NCBI GenBank assembly: GCA_916613615.1
Contig: OU744733.1
Coordinates: forward strand, 34,883,939 to 34,947,938
Reading direction: 5' to 3'
DNA: 64,000 nucleotides
From: Steromphala cineraria
Taxonomy: Eukaryota; Mollusca; Gastropoda; Trochida; Trochidae
This document shows, in pieces, positions 1 through 12,900 of this stretch; positions within the stretch are counted from its first letter, which is position 1, and each line of letters opens with the position of its first letter. The notes under the pieces were generated by a model. It did no database searches. It was not told the DNA's origin and saw only the letters and a program-made list of their open reading frames with translations. Position numbers and translations under genes: made by a program.

Positions 1-491
1 AAAACCGGTCCACATATCTTTCTTAAACTTTACATGTGTATTGCCCACCTACTGAAGTGGTGCCTTTTAATATTTTCACATTTCTAAAAAATTTATTTTT
101 TATTATTTCTATGGAAACGGCTCTTATATGGACTCTGTTCATGAAAGGTTTCGTTTCCGGAGCAGAACTCAAAAACCGGTTCACATATCTTTCTGAAACT
201 TTACATGTGTATTGCCCACCTACTGAAGTGGTGCCTTTTGATATTTTCAAATTTCTGAAAATTTTATTTTTTATTATTTCCATGGAAACGGCTCTTAGTT
301 GGACTCTGTTCATGAAAGGTTTCATATATATAAAACCGGTCCACATATCTTTCTTAAACTTTACATGTGTATTGCCCACCTACTGAAGTGGTGCCTTTTG
401 ATATTTTCACATTTCTGAAAATTTTATTTTTTATTATTTCTATGGAAACGGCTCTTATATGGACTCTGTTCATGAAAGGTTTCGTTTTATA
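1..491. repeat. Tandem repeat, three 160-170 bp units
   Basis: Three head-to-tail units start near 3, 173 and 333. Each opens with AAACCGGTYCACATATCTTT, carries GCCCACCTACTGAAGTGG and ends in ATGGACTCTGTTCATGAAAG followed by GGTTTC. Units differ by scattered substitutions and by their last 10-20 bases. The array runs into the window edge, so it may be longer. The overlapping reading frames here are products of the repeat. The format resembles the tandem core of a pearl/HINE-type element, but no element end is visible. Confidence 0.85.
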
Positions 492-1793
492 TATATTAGC
501 TTATATTATATTGAAAATTTACAATTATCTTTCAAAGGTTTACATCTTACGATCATGTGGAACCGGTGGGATATGTCATCTTCTGATGACTCTTGTTTTT
601 GTTAGTATTCTTCAAGGTAAATCCATAGCGATTATATCACTCGATTATTATGTGGGTTATATTCAAGAATTCATGTCAATAATGAGATAATGAGATATTC
701 TGTATTTGACTGACCAATTGTGTTACCGTTGCGTCAAGGTTTCAGTAACTCTAATCAAAAGCTTGTTTGGTATTATAGAAGTGCATTCATATGAACGGAT
801 TAAATGAATTGAGGTCAACATGTTTTTACATTAGATCATACTGATGATCATACTGATGATCTATTTTATTTCATTTCTATTCAAAGAATTAAACAAAAGA
901 GTACATATTTTAATCATAAAACGAAAACCATTGTAAACAACCAATATATTTATCATCTTAATTATATTTTCCATATCAGTATTAAACACGAGATTTGTTT
1001 TCACAGAATGTATCAGTCGACATACTGTTATTGAGAACAGGACACAAGCTACCATACTTCTTCAGTTCACACGATAAAAGTGCGATTTTAAAACAAGTTT
1101 AATTCAAATTTAAAATCGAAAAAATCACAGCCCAATATAACGAGATTTTACAGAATGTTTTAAAAGTGTGAACAGTTTTTTAAAATTTGGAAATGCTTAC
1201 AAACTCATAACTAGTCATTGAACATTTACAAATTGACGAACACTGGTTGCTGAACTTAGTGCTGAATCTTAGTGTTTGACAGCACCAAAGTATTGCAATG
1301 CACATCGCAATACACTCTCCTTTATCGCAATATAGTGAAATGAGAAACCAGCAATAATTTAGTAAAATTGTATAAGTCATTTAAAAAGTGCAACTTGCCA
1401 GCAAATAAATATTCAATCAATGTCTACCTATCTAAAAACTGATGAAAATCCTGAATAAATTCCAACTTTTATTTAACTTTTTATTTTATCCCAAAAACAT
1501 TTATTTACTTCAGTTAGCCAGAAAAGATTATCATGCTCAAAACATTAGTCAAACAGTCCATTGCAGTTCAATTTTATCATGGAAACTGGAATAAGGCTAC
1601 CGATACAAAAGAAATAACATCAAAACAACCCAAAATGGACAGCATTGGAAGCGCGATATGATTAATTTGTGCACTTAAGAAAGTCTATTATCTTTTGTTA
1701 TTCCGACATGCGAATAATGTGTTAGCAACGGGAGATCTCCAAAGTAGCCGCGGTTCCCGGATGTTCGAAATACTTTGCTTCAGCCTCCTCATG
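492..1793. other. Intergenic stretch without a recognisable gene
   Basis: AT-rich sequence with short open frames only, none with domain-like content or splice context. It holds one dispersed repeat copy (857-1072). Confidence 0.6.
857..1072. repeat. Dispersed repeat, copy 1 (partner at 12790-12999)
   Basis: About 215 bp match 12790-12999 in the same orientation. Shared landmarks are GAATTAAACAAAAGAG, CATCAGTCGACAYACTGTTA (here with TATCAGTCGACATACTG), TTGAGAACAGGACA and CTTCDGTTCACAC. No coding content was recognised. One copy is intergenic and the other lies in intron 3 of the transporter gene. Confidence 0.75.
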
Positions 1794-2127
1794 ATTCTCT
1801 CCTCACAGAGTCAGATCAAGTCATGTTGATTTAGCCTCTGTTCTATTACGCCGACTTTGTGGGATGGAATGGGAGATGCCTGATTGGAAGCAATCAAAGC
1901 AACGCTGTTCTTAAATAATCATTTTGGCTACTGAATCGTGGCAAAGGCATTGTGATATAAACCACCCTTTCTATGCGATAAGCGTTGTCATTTGCTAATA
2001 AAATTTAAATGGATAGTGGTGCATTTAATTCACGAGGGGAAACTGCCGAAACCCACGGATTTCGGCGTAATAGAACAGAGGCTGTATCAACATTTCATGA
2101 CTTGACCAGCCTCTGTGGGGAGAGAAT
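1794..2127. mobile_element. MITE with about 60-bp terminal inverted repeats
   Basis: The left end (ATTCTCTCCTCACAGAG, then GATCAAGTCATG, GTTGAT and CCTCTGTTCTATTACGCCGA) recurs inverted at the right end (TCGGCGTAATAGAACAGAGG ... CATGACTTG ... CTCTGTGGGGAGAGAAT). Further copies lie at 4558-4862 and, partial, at 18346-18530. There is no transposase, so it is non-autonomous. Confidence 0.85.
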
Positions 2128-4045
2128 GCCACCTCATATAAACACATTCCATTGGCTGAAAAGAAACACAGACCACATAATGTCATAACAGAATACACGT
2201 TAGGGATACCAGACAATTTTCTTGAAAGGTATCAGGGTATGGTTTAGCTTTGCGGAAACATATATCGAGATTTTAAGTTTCTGTTTATTTAAGTAACACT
2301 AGACGTCGCTTGTTTATTGCTTGGTGCTCCAAAGGGCACAAGCATTATGATTTGATTTTTCTAAAACTTTTCTGAATTCTCTCTATATTACTCTTGATAT
2401 TTTCAAAGGGAAGCCGCGCCAATCACATGTGTTGTATCCAAATCAAAAGACCAATGAACAGAGCTATAGCAAAAAATGCATTACGTCACCATGTGGGTAA
2501 TACAAAATATTTGGCACATTAAACTGTGGAATATGATTTCGCTTTAAATGTTATATTAAAAGAGAAACAATGTTTTCTATTAAAGATGCTGATAAATGTT
2601 AACAGACTCAATCAAAAACATCTTCATTTGAAGAATAGTCTGCATTTGTTCCAGATAAAGCATTTATTATTTCGCATTCAATAATCGCAGAATCCACTTT
2701 TTTATAACCAACGCGATTTAATTTCACGCTGGGCTCGCCTGGCGAATTAAAAGTAATGTTTGTGTAAGTACGATGGTGACATCGAAATAAGACCTATGTT
2801 TACTAATAAGTAGATCACTTACGACCACGTGACAAGTCATACTTAACGATGTCACTAAATGTTTACTTGAAAACATGTATTTATTATCAGAGTACTGAAA
2901 TTGACTCGTGCTATATTTAGAATATGACCTACATCGCTGGTTCCAAACCTTAGCTCAGCGGACCTGGGTTGAAATCCCGTCAGATCATCGTAAAGTATTT
3001 TCTTTATTATCTGTTATACTACTGTTAATAATTAACCAGCATGACAAGGATATATCGTTTTGGCAGTACGTTTTGCACAATGTCCTGTCATTGTCAAGGC
3101 TACATGGTAACACAGTGCTTTTACTTCAAGTAAACTACATCATAATGCCACAACATCATAAACATAGTGACCTCAATGACATCACTGTCTTGAAAATCTA
3201 GTGTTGTTGTGTTCAGAGATTTAAATTTTTCTCTGAGATGTCAAAAAGAGTGAATTTGGATGATAAATAGATTGTCACCCTCGTGTATTTTGATATGAAA
3301 TATACCAACAATCGTTGATGAATGTAAAAAATATTCATAACTTTCAGCAATTCGTGTTGATAGAAATTAATTTTGTGAAGTTAACTTTGAGTAATACTTG
3401 TGTTAATATTAGTGCTGTTATCCAATGTTGTATATTTCACTTATCCCCCGAATTGTTCGACAAATCACAATCTCCTTCATCTGCCTATGTGGCACCAACA
3501 TGAGGTGTAACAGTAGGACAGAAACAAGGTTAGTTATACAATTAATTTGATATTTGTTCATATTTACAAACATCACATAACTCAATGAGTGAGAATTAAC
3601 TTTCAATCTTGCATTCAGGGGCTTCAGTAAAAGGCTCAAGTTTAAAAGAGGCTCCATTGAATTCTGCAAGTTAACCTTTCAAATATCACACATTTAAAGC
3701 ATTTCTGCAACGGTGCACCATAGAAACCACGACATGTTATTAGCATCCTGGGCTTACAAATATCAACCTCTAATGAAACGACATGGTTGAGTCTCGTTTT
3801 TTTTTCTAATGGGTTGAGACGAAAGCAAATAGGATTTTTTCTTATTAATGAAACACAAAAAGCTTCCAAGATAAAAGAATTCAACACTTCGATACTATAC
3901 ACTTTAACAACTCTTATATGAAATGTCATATAATGTGAATCAGAGAACAAACACATGATAGCATCAACAAAGAGACATTTATCAGTATTTGCTTGAGTAG
4001 TGATCAACATTTCATCATGTGAAAAACCAAAACTATGATTGTAAA
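2128..4045. other. Intergenic stretch without a recognisable gene
   Basis: Only short open frames with no recognisable domain and no convincing splice context. No clear repeat was found. Confidence 0.5.
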
Positions 4046-4426
4046 AAAGGGGCAGTAGCACGTTTTTTGAATTTTTTCCAATCTTAAATTGAAATTAAAA
4101 ATGTTCACTTATAATTGTATGTTAATGGTAAATTTCATGATTAATTTTGATAGTGTCAAAAATCTCATTACACAAACCAATCATACATAGTCAGAGAACA
4201 AATATAGATATTCACAGAAACTCCATTGGCAGCCATGTTCGTATGAACACCTTCAATTTTATTTTGTGTTAGAAAAGGAATCGCATGGCTGAACTTTACG
4301 TGATAATTTTAATTTATTACTGCTTCATTTAGTTTTAATACATTATCTTTTAATTGGAACCATTTATTTTCATGTTCCTGATATCATCTTATATCCCCCA
4401 ATAAAAACGTGCTTCTGCCCCTTTAA
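4046..4426. mobile_element. GGGGCAG MITE, copy 1
   Basis: Terminal inverted repeats are AAAGGGGCAGTAGCACGTTT at the left and AAAACGTGCTTCTGCCCCTT at the right. The interior landmarks of this family are AGTGTCAAAAATCTCATTAC, CATAGTCAGAGAACAAA, CCATTGGC and GAATCGCATGGCTGAA. It is about 380 bp and non-coding. Later copies show TTAA at both outer edges, either a TTAA target site or the ends of the inverted repeat. Confidence 0.9.
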
Positions 4427-4557
4427 ATACTATATTTTGGTACAACAGGAATATTAGAGGAGAGAATGAAATAGTAAAAGTATTTGCAGCATGTCGCATA
4501 CAAGTTATAATATTCAATATAAAGATACCCCTAGGAACCCTTTTCAACTGGAAAGGC

Positions 4558-4862
4558 ATTCTCCACAGAAGTAGATCAAGTCATGTTGATTGAGCCTCTG
4601 TTCTAACTCGCCGAATTTGTTGGATAGAATGGGAGGTGCCTGAATGAAGGCAATCAAAGTAAGTTGTGCAATCAGCGACACTGTTCTTAAATCATCATTT
4701 TGGGTACTGAATCATGGCAAAAACATTAAGATATGAACAACCCTTTCCATGCGAGAAGCGTTTCCATTTGCCAAAAACATTAAAATGGAAACCAGGGGTA
4801 ACTTAGAAGTTGGAACAGAGGCTCAATAAACATGACTTGATCTGCGACTGTGGGGAGAGAAT
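4558..4862. mobile_element. MITE, second copy of the 1794-2127 family
   Basis: It begins ATTCTCCACAGAAGTAGATC and ends with the inverted form (CATGACTTGATC ... CTGTGGGGAGAG). The interior matches the first copy (CTGTTCTTAAATMATCATTT, GAATCRTGGCAAA, AACCCTTTCCATGCGA). Confidence 0.8.
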
Positions 4863-4984
4863 AGGGGAAAGGCTACAGGTGAAAATATATAACTAACGAG
4901 TTGCACCCATTTATATAACGAGGGCGATGACCGACTATGTCAATACCTGTCATACATGTACAAATCTTCACTAGACTATTTCCT

Positions 4985-5515
4985 ATACACGGTAGGAGCG
5001 ACAGGTAGGATATTGGTGTGCCAGTGTTTTATTATTTGCAATGTAGGTATTTGACCATATTGATTACATTATATAGATAATGGGTAATATGTATAATTTA
5101 TATAAGTGTCTCTCTCGTCACCGTCACGTGCTTTATTATATGCAATGTAGGTATTTGACAATACCAATAATTATATTATATACTATTAGATAAAAGGTAA
5201 CTCAATGTTCACTTATATAAGGGGTTCCTGTCACCATCAGGTAGGTTATTGATGTGTTTTATTATATGCAATGTGGTATCAAATTTAGACACTATCAATC
5301 ATACTATAGCCTACATATAAATTCAATGTTTATTAATGTTACGTTTTTTCGCTACCTTTAGGTAGGTTTTTGTTGTGTTTTACTTTGATGAATTTTCATA
5401 TTTGACAATCATAATCACACTATATACATAAAAGGTAATACAATGTTCATTTATACAGGTTTTCTCCCCCTTAAGGTAGGTTATTGTTGTGTTTTATTAT
5501 ATGAATTATTCAAAT
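4985..5515. repeat. Degenerate tandem repeat, unit about 125 bp
   Basis: Four to five diverged units share GGTAGGTTATTG, TGTTTTATTATATG, ATTTGACAAT and CAATGTTCAYTTATA, with a spacer containing CTCRCCWTCAGG-like sequence. Divergence between units suggests an old array. Confidence 0.65.
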
Positions 5516-8339
5516 TGTGAAATGGAAATAATCCCAAGGTTTTCATTTTAAGAAAATGTATGTGAAATGTATAAATTATCGACACTTTATCATGAGTGAT
5601 ATGGTTTGTTGCTATTAAGTTACTCGGTCGCTTTCAGATTGTTTACAAATGGTTTGAGCTTAGCGTAACTAAATATAATCATTTTACAGATTAAGGTATA
5701 AAAACATCCAAACACGACAGAACATACATAGTATTCATATACAAAGGTTGTCTCTTAAATCTACATAAAACGAAAAGTAAAAAGTAAGTGACTTATATAT
5801 TTCATCAAGATATGAAACTCATCCAAAACAACATAGTCTTTTCCATCGATACCACAAAACTTGAATACTTCATCTATGCAAATGCACTCAGTCTGTCATT
5901 ACTCTTTAGGATTGAAAAAAAAAAGAATTAGTCCCCAAAAAATTGAAACTTGGCTAAAAGCAGAGAGAAAATTATTGTTTAGTTGATTGTATTTGATAGG
6001 CTCCATAATTACATTCATGTAGACTTTGCGTGTGGTTTCAACCTCGCCACAAACGTTAATCATTTCATTGAAAATTGTCATATATTTGGTACTCTGAGAA
6101 TACGATTTACGATATTTTAAAATAAATATCATTATTATTTGTATTTTACATTTAAAAACCACTTGAGACTCTATGCAATACAACATTGTTAACTTTTTCA
6201 ACTGAACAGTTGAATATATATAACTTCCAAAATAATATCAAAAATTTGTATTGGTTATATAAGGAAGTTAAAAACTGGAACCCATGACCTTTTTGCACTC
6301 AGTATATAACGAGCGCCGACCCAGCTATGTCAATAGATGAGGAAACCAAACTGTAGTTGCCGAGGTTTAGTGATTTGGATCATAATGCAGTATAGCAGTA
6401 CAAGTCGACGCAATCTAAATAAATTTAGATCAACAGGTTTTATAAATATTTGGTCATACTGTTATGACAAAATAAAAATCTGTTGATCTAAATTTATTTA
6501 GATTGAAGTCGACGACAGGTAGGGAAGTTATCCTTAAACATCCACTAACCTCGAGTTTATCACTTCTCGATTTTCGTTCAAAGACTTTTCAACAAAATAA
6601 AAACGTGTTTGATTTTTGTTAATTTGTCCAATAAACACCTTTAATTATCCTTTCATTTAGACAGCGTAATTATCGGCGGCTGTGAAAACCCCACCTTGGC
6701 TAGGGGCCATAAAACTCGCGCGGGTGTGACGTAATAAACAGACTTTAGAGATTAACGTATCATTATTTCAACTGAAATACTGTCTAAATAACTGTTTAAT
6801 TACCATTGATGTGGATATCATTTTTACACCAAGTACTTAGTAGTGTTACGTTGACAAATGATTTATCTAACTGAGTGGAAAACATTTTCTGAAAACCGTT
6901 AATTATTGGGCTTTTTCTCTATGTATTGTTACGATAGATGTATAGATGACGAGGCTGATTCTGTTTATGACGTCACAAAAAGGGGGTGTGACCAGTGACG
7001 GGCAGTCATGCATTCACTGGTCTGTGGCCAAATCTCAATCCCTCGAATGTGTTAAACAGATTTATATAGAAGTATATAGGTGTCTTTGGTATGTTATAAA
7101 CACCTTGTCAATTGACGCACTTCCGTTACTCTCACGACCTCCCTCCCCGATTTAGCAGGAGGGACATTGAGTGACTCTAGAATGCACACGAGAGTGACTT
7201 AGGTCGTTCGATGCGGAATTTCATCGTTCGTGCGACCCTCTCTGTGCAAAACGAACGCAGACCTGAAAACGGTGCCTAGTATTAGTAACGGTTCAAGGTC
7301 ATATAAGGGTAAAGGTCACGTCCCATCTCACACCTCGGTACATTCCTTCTACCGTACATCCCATCTCGTGTGTTTGTCAGGCATACACACAGATCGACAG
7401 GACCATCTGCAAATATAGGAACAAGTTAAAACCTTCATTAGTGGCACACGTGTTTTGTGAGAATATATTAATATTTTAAAAATATCTTGTTTGCTTTGTA
7501 CAAAACAACCAATATTACGATATTCGGGTTCAATAATGAGATTTTTTTACCCTCTGATTAAATATATTTGCTAAAAAATAATACTTAGGAAACTTTGTCA
7601 TTAACGCTAAATCTCTCACAGTTAAGTAGTTAAGTAGTTAAGTAGTTACGTTTTGAATTCAATACGTGTACTACAACATCGTTCAAACAAAGTTAGTGTT
7701 TTCATGCGTATCGTACATATACTGATAACAAGTGAAAGAAATAAAGTGTGGTTTGTATTAAAACGCCAAAAACTTTTCACAAAAAATGTTCTTTATATTT
7801 TTGATAAATAAATAAAAATCTGCCGTACAAAGCATAACTTGCGCAAGGCTGAACGGCTAAAATAAGCTAACTCGACAGAGTTCGATAGTTCAACGAGAAA
7901 CAAAAAACAGCTAAACTAAACTGGACTTTATTTACACTTGGCGGCATATGAGGATACACATGGTACATAATATACAATAAATAAGTTTATATCATAGAGA
8001 ACAAACATGAAATTTAAGATTTATATACAAGTTAAGAACTTATGCAATAATATGGATATAAAAACAAAAGAGAAACATAGAGATGACATATAAGCTAGTC
8101 ATTCCTAATGACATCTTTAAATACACATAAGTTAAAATTACAAAGCTAATTTTCCTAATGTACATGTACCTTTCCATTTCCTATTTAAAATTTCTTGCAT
8201 AAAAGAAAGGCTTAAGATATCATACTCTGGTATTTATTAAATGAAAACATATAGATACAATGTTATTTACATTTTTCATCAATGAATTGTACTATGAGAT
8301 TTCTAATAATGGAAAGCATGGCATTCAACTATTCCCGGA
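5516..8339. other. Intergenic stretch without a recognisable gene
   Basis: No coding signal was recognised. It contains the small foldback at 6404-6513 and a short decanucleotide run (GTTAAGTA units) near 7620-7648. The short frames around 6946-7418 have no recognisable domain. Confidence 0.5.
6404..6513. mobile_element. Miniature foldback element, copy 1
   Basis: Arms of about 33 bp face each other: GTCGACGCAATCTAAATAAA ... GATCAACAG at the left and CTGTTGATCTAAATTTATTT ... GTCGAC at the right, around a loop of about 43 bp. Each arm contains its own small palindrome (ATCTAAAT...ATTTAGAT). A related copy is at 55553-55640. Confidence 0.75.
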
Positions 8340-9720
8340 TATTATTGAAATATTGATGTTATACCCTTTGCTGATGATGTCATCTTAGTATCAGACACAG
8401 TTATAGGATTGCAAAATCAACTTAATATATTAGAACGTTACACCAAAGAATGAAAACTATCTGTTAACTATGAAAAGACAAATATTGTTATTTTTAGAAG
8501 GGGTGGGCCGTTATCATCAAATGAAAAGTGGGTATTTAATGGAGTAAGACTTCAGACTAGTAATCAATATAAGTATCTTGGCCTTTTGTTTACCCACACA
8601 ATGAATTTTTCCAAAAGCGTTATCGATTTAGTAAAAAGAGCCAAGAAAGCACTATTTAACGTTATGTCTGTAACATTTAAGATAGGAATAACTACCCCTA
8701 ACGTCTTTTTTAAACTATTTGATTCTCAGATACAGCCGATAATGTTGTATGGGTCTGATGTTTGGGGATATCAAAAGTATGACAGTCTTGAGAAACTTCA
8801 CCTTCTAGCATGTAAAAGATATTTATCCGTTGGACCATCAACACCAAACTACATGATTTTACCCTCTGTACATAAATTCCCAAATCAAATGCTTAAAATA
8901 TTGGATAAAACTTATTGGTATGCATGAGACTAGAATTCCAAAGTTAGCTTATAATATGCTATTACATTTAGATAACATTGGTAAAATAACATGGGCATCC
9001 CACATAAGAAATATTTTGTTCTCCCATGGTTTTGGCTTTATCTGGATGAACCAAACCGTTGGAAATATTGATGTCTTTTTATATAATTTTTAGAATCAAG
9101 CTATTGATATGTTTCATCAAGATTGGCATTCTTCTCTGTATGATAGCTCGCGTTATGATTGTTATAGAACATTCAAAAGTCTACTTCAGCCAGAAAAATA
9201 TTTGTCTATTTTATATTCTAAAGACCTAAGAAATATTTTTATCAAATTTAGACTTGGTTTGCTGGATTTAAAGATAAATGAAGGCAGAAAAATGAATATA
9301 GAAAAAAATATAAGATTATGTCCGATGTGTAAATCAGTAGTTGAAAGTGAAATACATTTTATGCTTGTTTGTCCATCATATTCCGAAATCAGAAGAAAAT
9401 ATATTCTTGCATTTTTTACATCAAAACCACCTGCTGCTGCCTTTACATTCCTATTGTGTTCTCAAAATGAAAATGTTATTCTTAATTTGTCGTTATTTAT
9501 CAAACATAGTATAAAACGTAGAAATGAACTTTTAAGAAATGAAATTCGCCCCAAGAGCTGAAATAAGATCTTCTTATTGTCATTGTGTTACCAAATATTT
9601 GAAATACATGTATGTATTACTGTTTATATGTATATGTATTATTTGCATTATGTAACTCTTTATGTACATTTGTATATGGGCCGGAGGCCTTAAATACAAT
9701 AAACTCTTTGACTTGACTTG
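8340..9720 (+). mobile_element. 5'-truncated LINE: reverse transcriptase end and 3' tail
   Basis: Broken frames encode the end of a non-LTR reverse transcriptase. The PFADDVILVSDT stretch near 8355-8395 is the catalytic F/YADD box. It is followed by the thumb region (NQYKYLGLLFT near 8563-8595; LYGSDVWGYQK near 8745-8775). A later frame, 9109-9561, carries a zf-RVT-type C-terminus (CPMCKSVVESEIHFMLVCPS). In-frame stops, for example after YTKE near 8452, and a frame change near 8926-9109 show it is dead. The 3' end reads GGGCCGGAGGCCTTAAATAC and finishes in (TTGAC)n, a typical LINE tail. The clade (CR1/L2-like versus other) is uncertain. Confidence 0.88.
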
Positions 9721-9907
9721 ATACAATATGAAAATCATCTACATTGTCATTTACGGTACAAATTTAACATATTCTGTAATATTTTTGTATTTAAACAACG
9801 ATATAAAGGGTTAGCAGCAAGGTTTCAAACAGCCACTAATAAGGACTGTCGTGAGTTACGTCTTGCATGGAAGTTGTATATATTGTTCCTTATGTAGAAG
9901 ATCCAAG

Positions 9908-12900
9908 ATGAAAGAAAACGACTTGAATGACGACGTGAGCCATGGTTACATCCGCGACGAGGAGGAAGGAGAGATGGAGTCTGATTCCCACGAGGATAAA
10001 GACTTTGATGAAGATGTCTGTAGCAGGTGCTTGGTACCTGTTGATCTTGCTGTGAGTCACTTCATCAAGCGCTACAGTCAGACCTTATGGTGTGGGTTCA
10101 AACTCCTGCTTCTGTTGCTGTACCTGGCGTACTTTGGATACTGTATGTACTACAGGTGAAACACTTACATATTGTTGATATTTTTGTAAATATAAACTGA
10201 CAGGCAAAAAATACACGCTGCAGTTGAATTTATCACATGTTAGATTTTCAATAACAAATATTTAGAGTTTTTGATGACGTATTCTGCAACTGATAAGAAC
10301 AAGAGTTCAATCATCGTTCAAAGTGTTTTCAATAATTTTCAAAATTAATTAATTAATTAATTAATTTATACAAATGTTGATCAACAAAGAAGACATATTC
10401 TATGTGAAAATCAATAAACTTGCCTATTTTATAACATATTGATAACATGGTAGGGGTCATGGAAGTTAAAAATCTCTTTCTTATATGACAACTTTAAACA
10501 AGATATGTTTTAGAACCTTAACCAGACACCAATTATTTTATTCGAAATATTGCAAATATCATATTGTTGCTATTGTTTACGTGTCAGAACCGAATACATC
10601 ATATGTCTCTTTGATGTCATGTAAATTTAAACAAACTGCAGTGTGTACTTTCTTTTGCCCGGCGGTTTATATATCAACATACGATATATTAGAATCGAAC
10701 ATAAAAGAAATATTATCATTCTAGTATTCATTTTGGAATTTGTATATATTTCGTTTCGAAATACCATGCTTTTACATCTCGTTTCACTTTACAATGGTTT
10801 ATTGTACCTGGTTTCGGATGTGTTCCTCAAAACAGTAAAACTTCAAGAATGGCAGGAACAAAAAAAGGTTATTTAAAGGGGCAGTAGCACGTTTTTTGAG
10901 GAAATATAAGGTGATATCAGGAAATCGAAAATTATTGGTTCCAAATGAAAGAAAATGTATTTAAACTAAATGAAGCAGTACTAATTCAAATATATGACGT
11001 AAAGTTTAGCCATGCGATTCCTTTTTCTCACACAAACTGAATTAAAGGTGTACACAAAAAATGACCGCCAATGGATTTTATATGAATCCTCATACTTTGT
11101 CCTCTGACTATGGGTGATTGGCTTGTGTAATGAGATTGTTGACACTGTCAATATAATACATTTAGCATTTACTTACAAATTTAAGTGAAATATTTAAAAT
11201 ATAAAATTATCAAAAAAAGTGCTACTGCCCCTTTAAAGAGTACTACATTATGTTTCAAATACCGTCCCCACGACTTACTCTGCGTTGATAATTTGCAAAA
11301 TTATATCATGTAACATATAATTTGCTAAAACATTTTTTTCATATTATGTTTTTTTCCCACATAATCAAAACTCAGATTCGGAGATGAAGGGTCTATAAGC
11401 CTACTGGTGGGCACCCTGATAGGAGCTCTCTACCTTGTGTACACCCTGACCCCCACCTGCTTTAAACCCTCGTTGCTGGAACGTCTTGCAGTTGTCTGGA
11501 CAGGGAACAGAAGAGTTGTGTTGGTTCGTCGTGTGTTCAGATGGTAAGACAACGCCACCCATGTATTTCATATGTGCTCATGTGCATAAGTCTCATGTTT
11601 AAACCCTCGCTGCTGGAGCGAGTAGCTGTAGTATGGACAGGGAACAGAAGAGTGGTACTGGTTCGCCGTGTAATCAGATGGTAAGACATATTCATTCGCC
11701 ACCCTGTATTTCATATGTGCACATGTGCATAAGTCTCATGTTTAAACCCTCGCTGCTGGAGCAAGTATCAGTTGTCTGGACAGGTAACAGAAGAGATGTG
11801 TTGATTCACCCTGTGCTCAGATGGTAGGATAGTTTCATTCGTTACCCATGTTGATAAAAATCAGAAATGTCATATACGTCATATGTGCACATGTGCACGT
11901 GTGCATTTATCATCTTTAGCAACGATTGTTTCGGCGTCAGTTCCTGTATTTTGTCGCTTGAACGTCATCTGGCGACTTGTGAAGGAAGCAAGGATGTTTT
12001 CTGTATTGTTCTTTCACATTGATTACCATGATAGCATTTCAAAATTCGTCTTTTCAACGGAGGCAGATCGTAGTGCAAGATATGAAATAACATCTATACA
12101 TGCTTGCCCTCGTAGGTAATAAAGATAGGTTTTCAATCGTTATCATGTGGAACTGTTGATAAAACTTGCCGTCGTAGGTAATGAAAATATGATATTCCCC
12201 AAACAGGATCCTGGCTCTAGCGTTCTTGATTGGTCTGGTCGTGTACATCAGTTTGGATGTCTGGCAGGATACTCCAGAAAATCTTCAAGCACTCCTCGGC
12301 TTGGCCTTATTCACAGCTGTTTGTTTTGTCTTCTCTACAAGACGTTCGAGGGTAAGCATATTGAAGTTCTCACTCATCAATCGAAAAATGGATTAAAAGA
12401 ATATGCGTCACGACTTAAACATAATGTTGTGATCAATTACTGATGAAAACTCCCTTTTTACTTTCGGATAGTGTAAAAAAGAAATAATTCCCTCTTTAAC
12501 AAACTCGTTTTGGAAGGACACTCTTTTAGAATGGTCCGAATTTATAACCATAAGTAAAAAGAATATTGTAAATGGAGAAGATATACAATGCCAATCATAT
12601 GGAATAACGATAATGTTTTGATTGATAAACAGCAGTTGATTTTCCAATGGTTTTGTGTATTTTCTGGTTGAAAATGATAAATATTGACTGTATATCGAAC
12701 AGAAAATTACGTGGTAAGAGAATGTTTTATGTCAATTCTTACTAAAAATTGCATCTAAGGGGAGATAACTTTTTTCAATCGTTTGTAGTAGTTTCTTTCA
12801 TTTCTTTTCAATGAATTAAACAAAAGAGGGAATAGTTCAATCATAAAAACAAAACCATTTTATACAACAAAAATACAATCATCTTAATGATAAAATTCCA

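Noticed and set aside
23..690. Overlapping frames of 107-118 residues at the window start
   Set aside because: They repeat with the 160-170 bp tandem unit and have no recognisable protein content.
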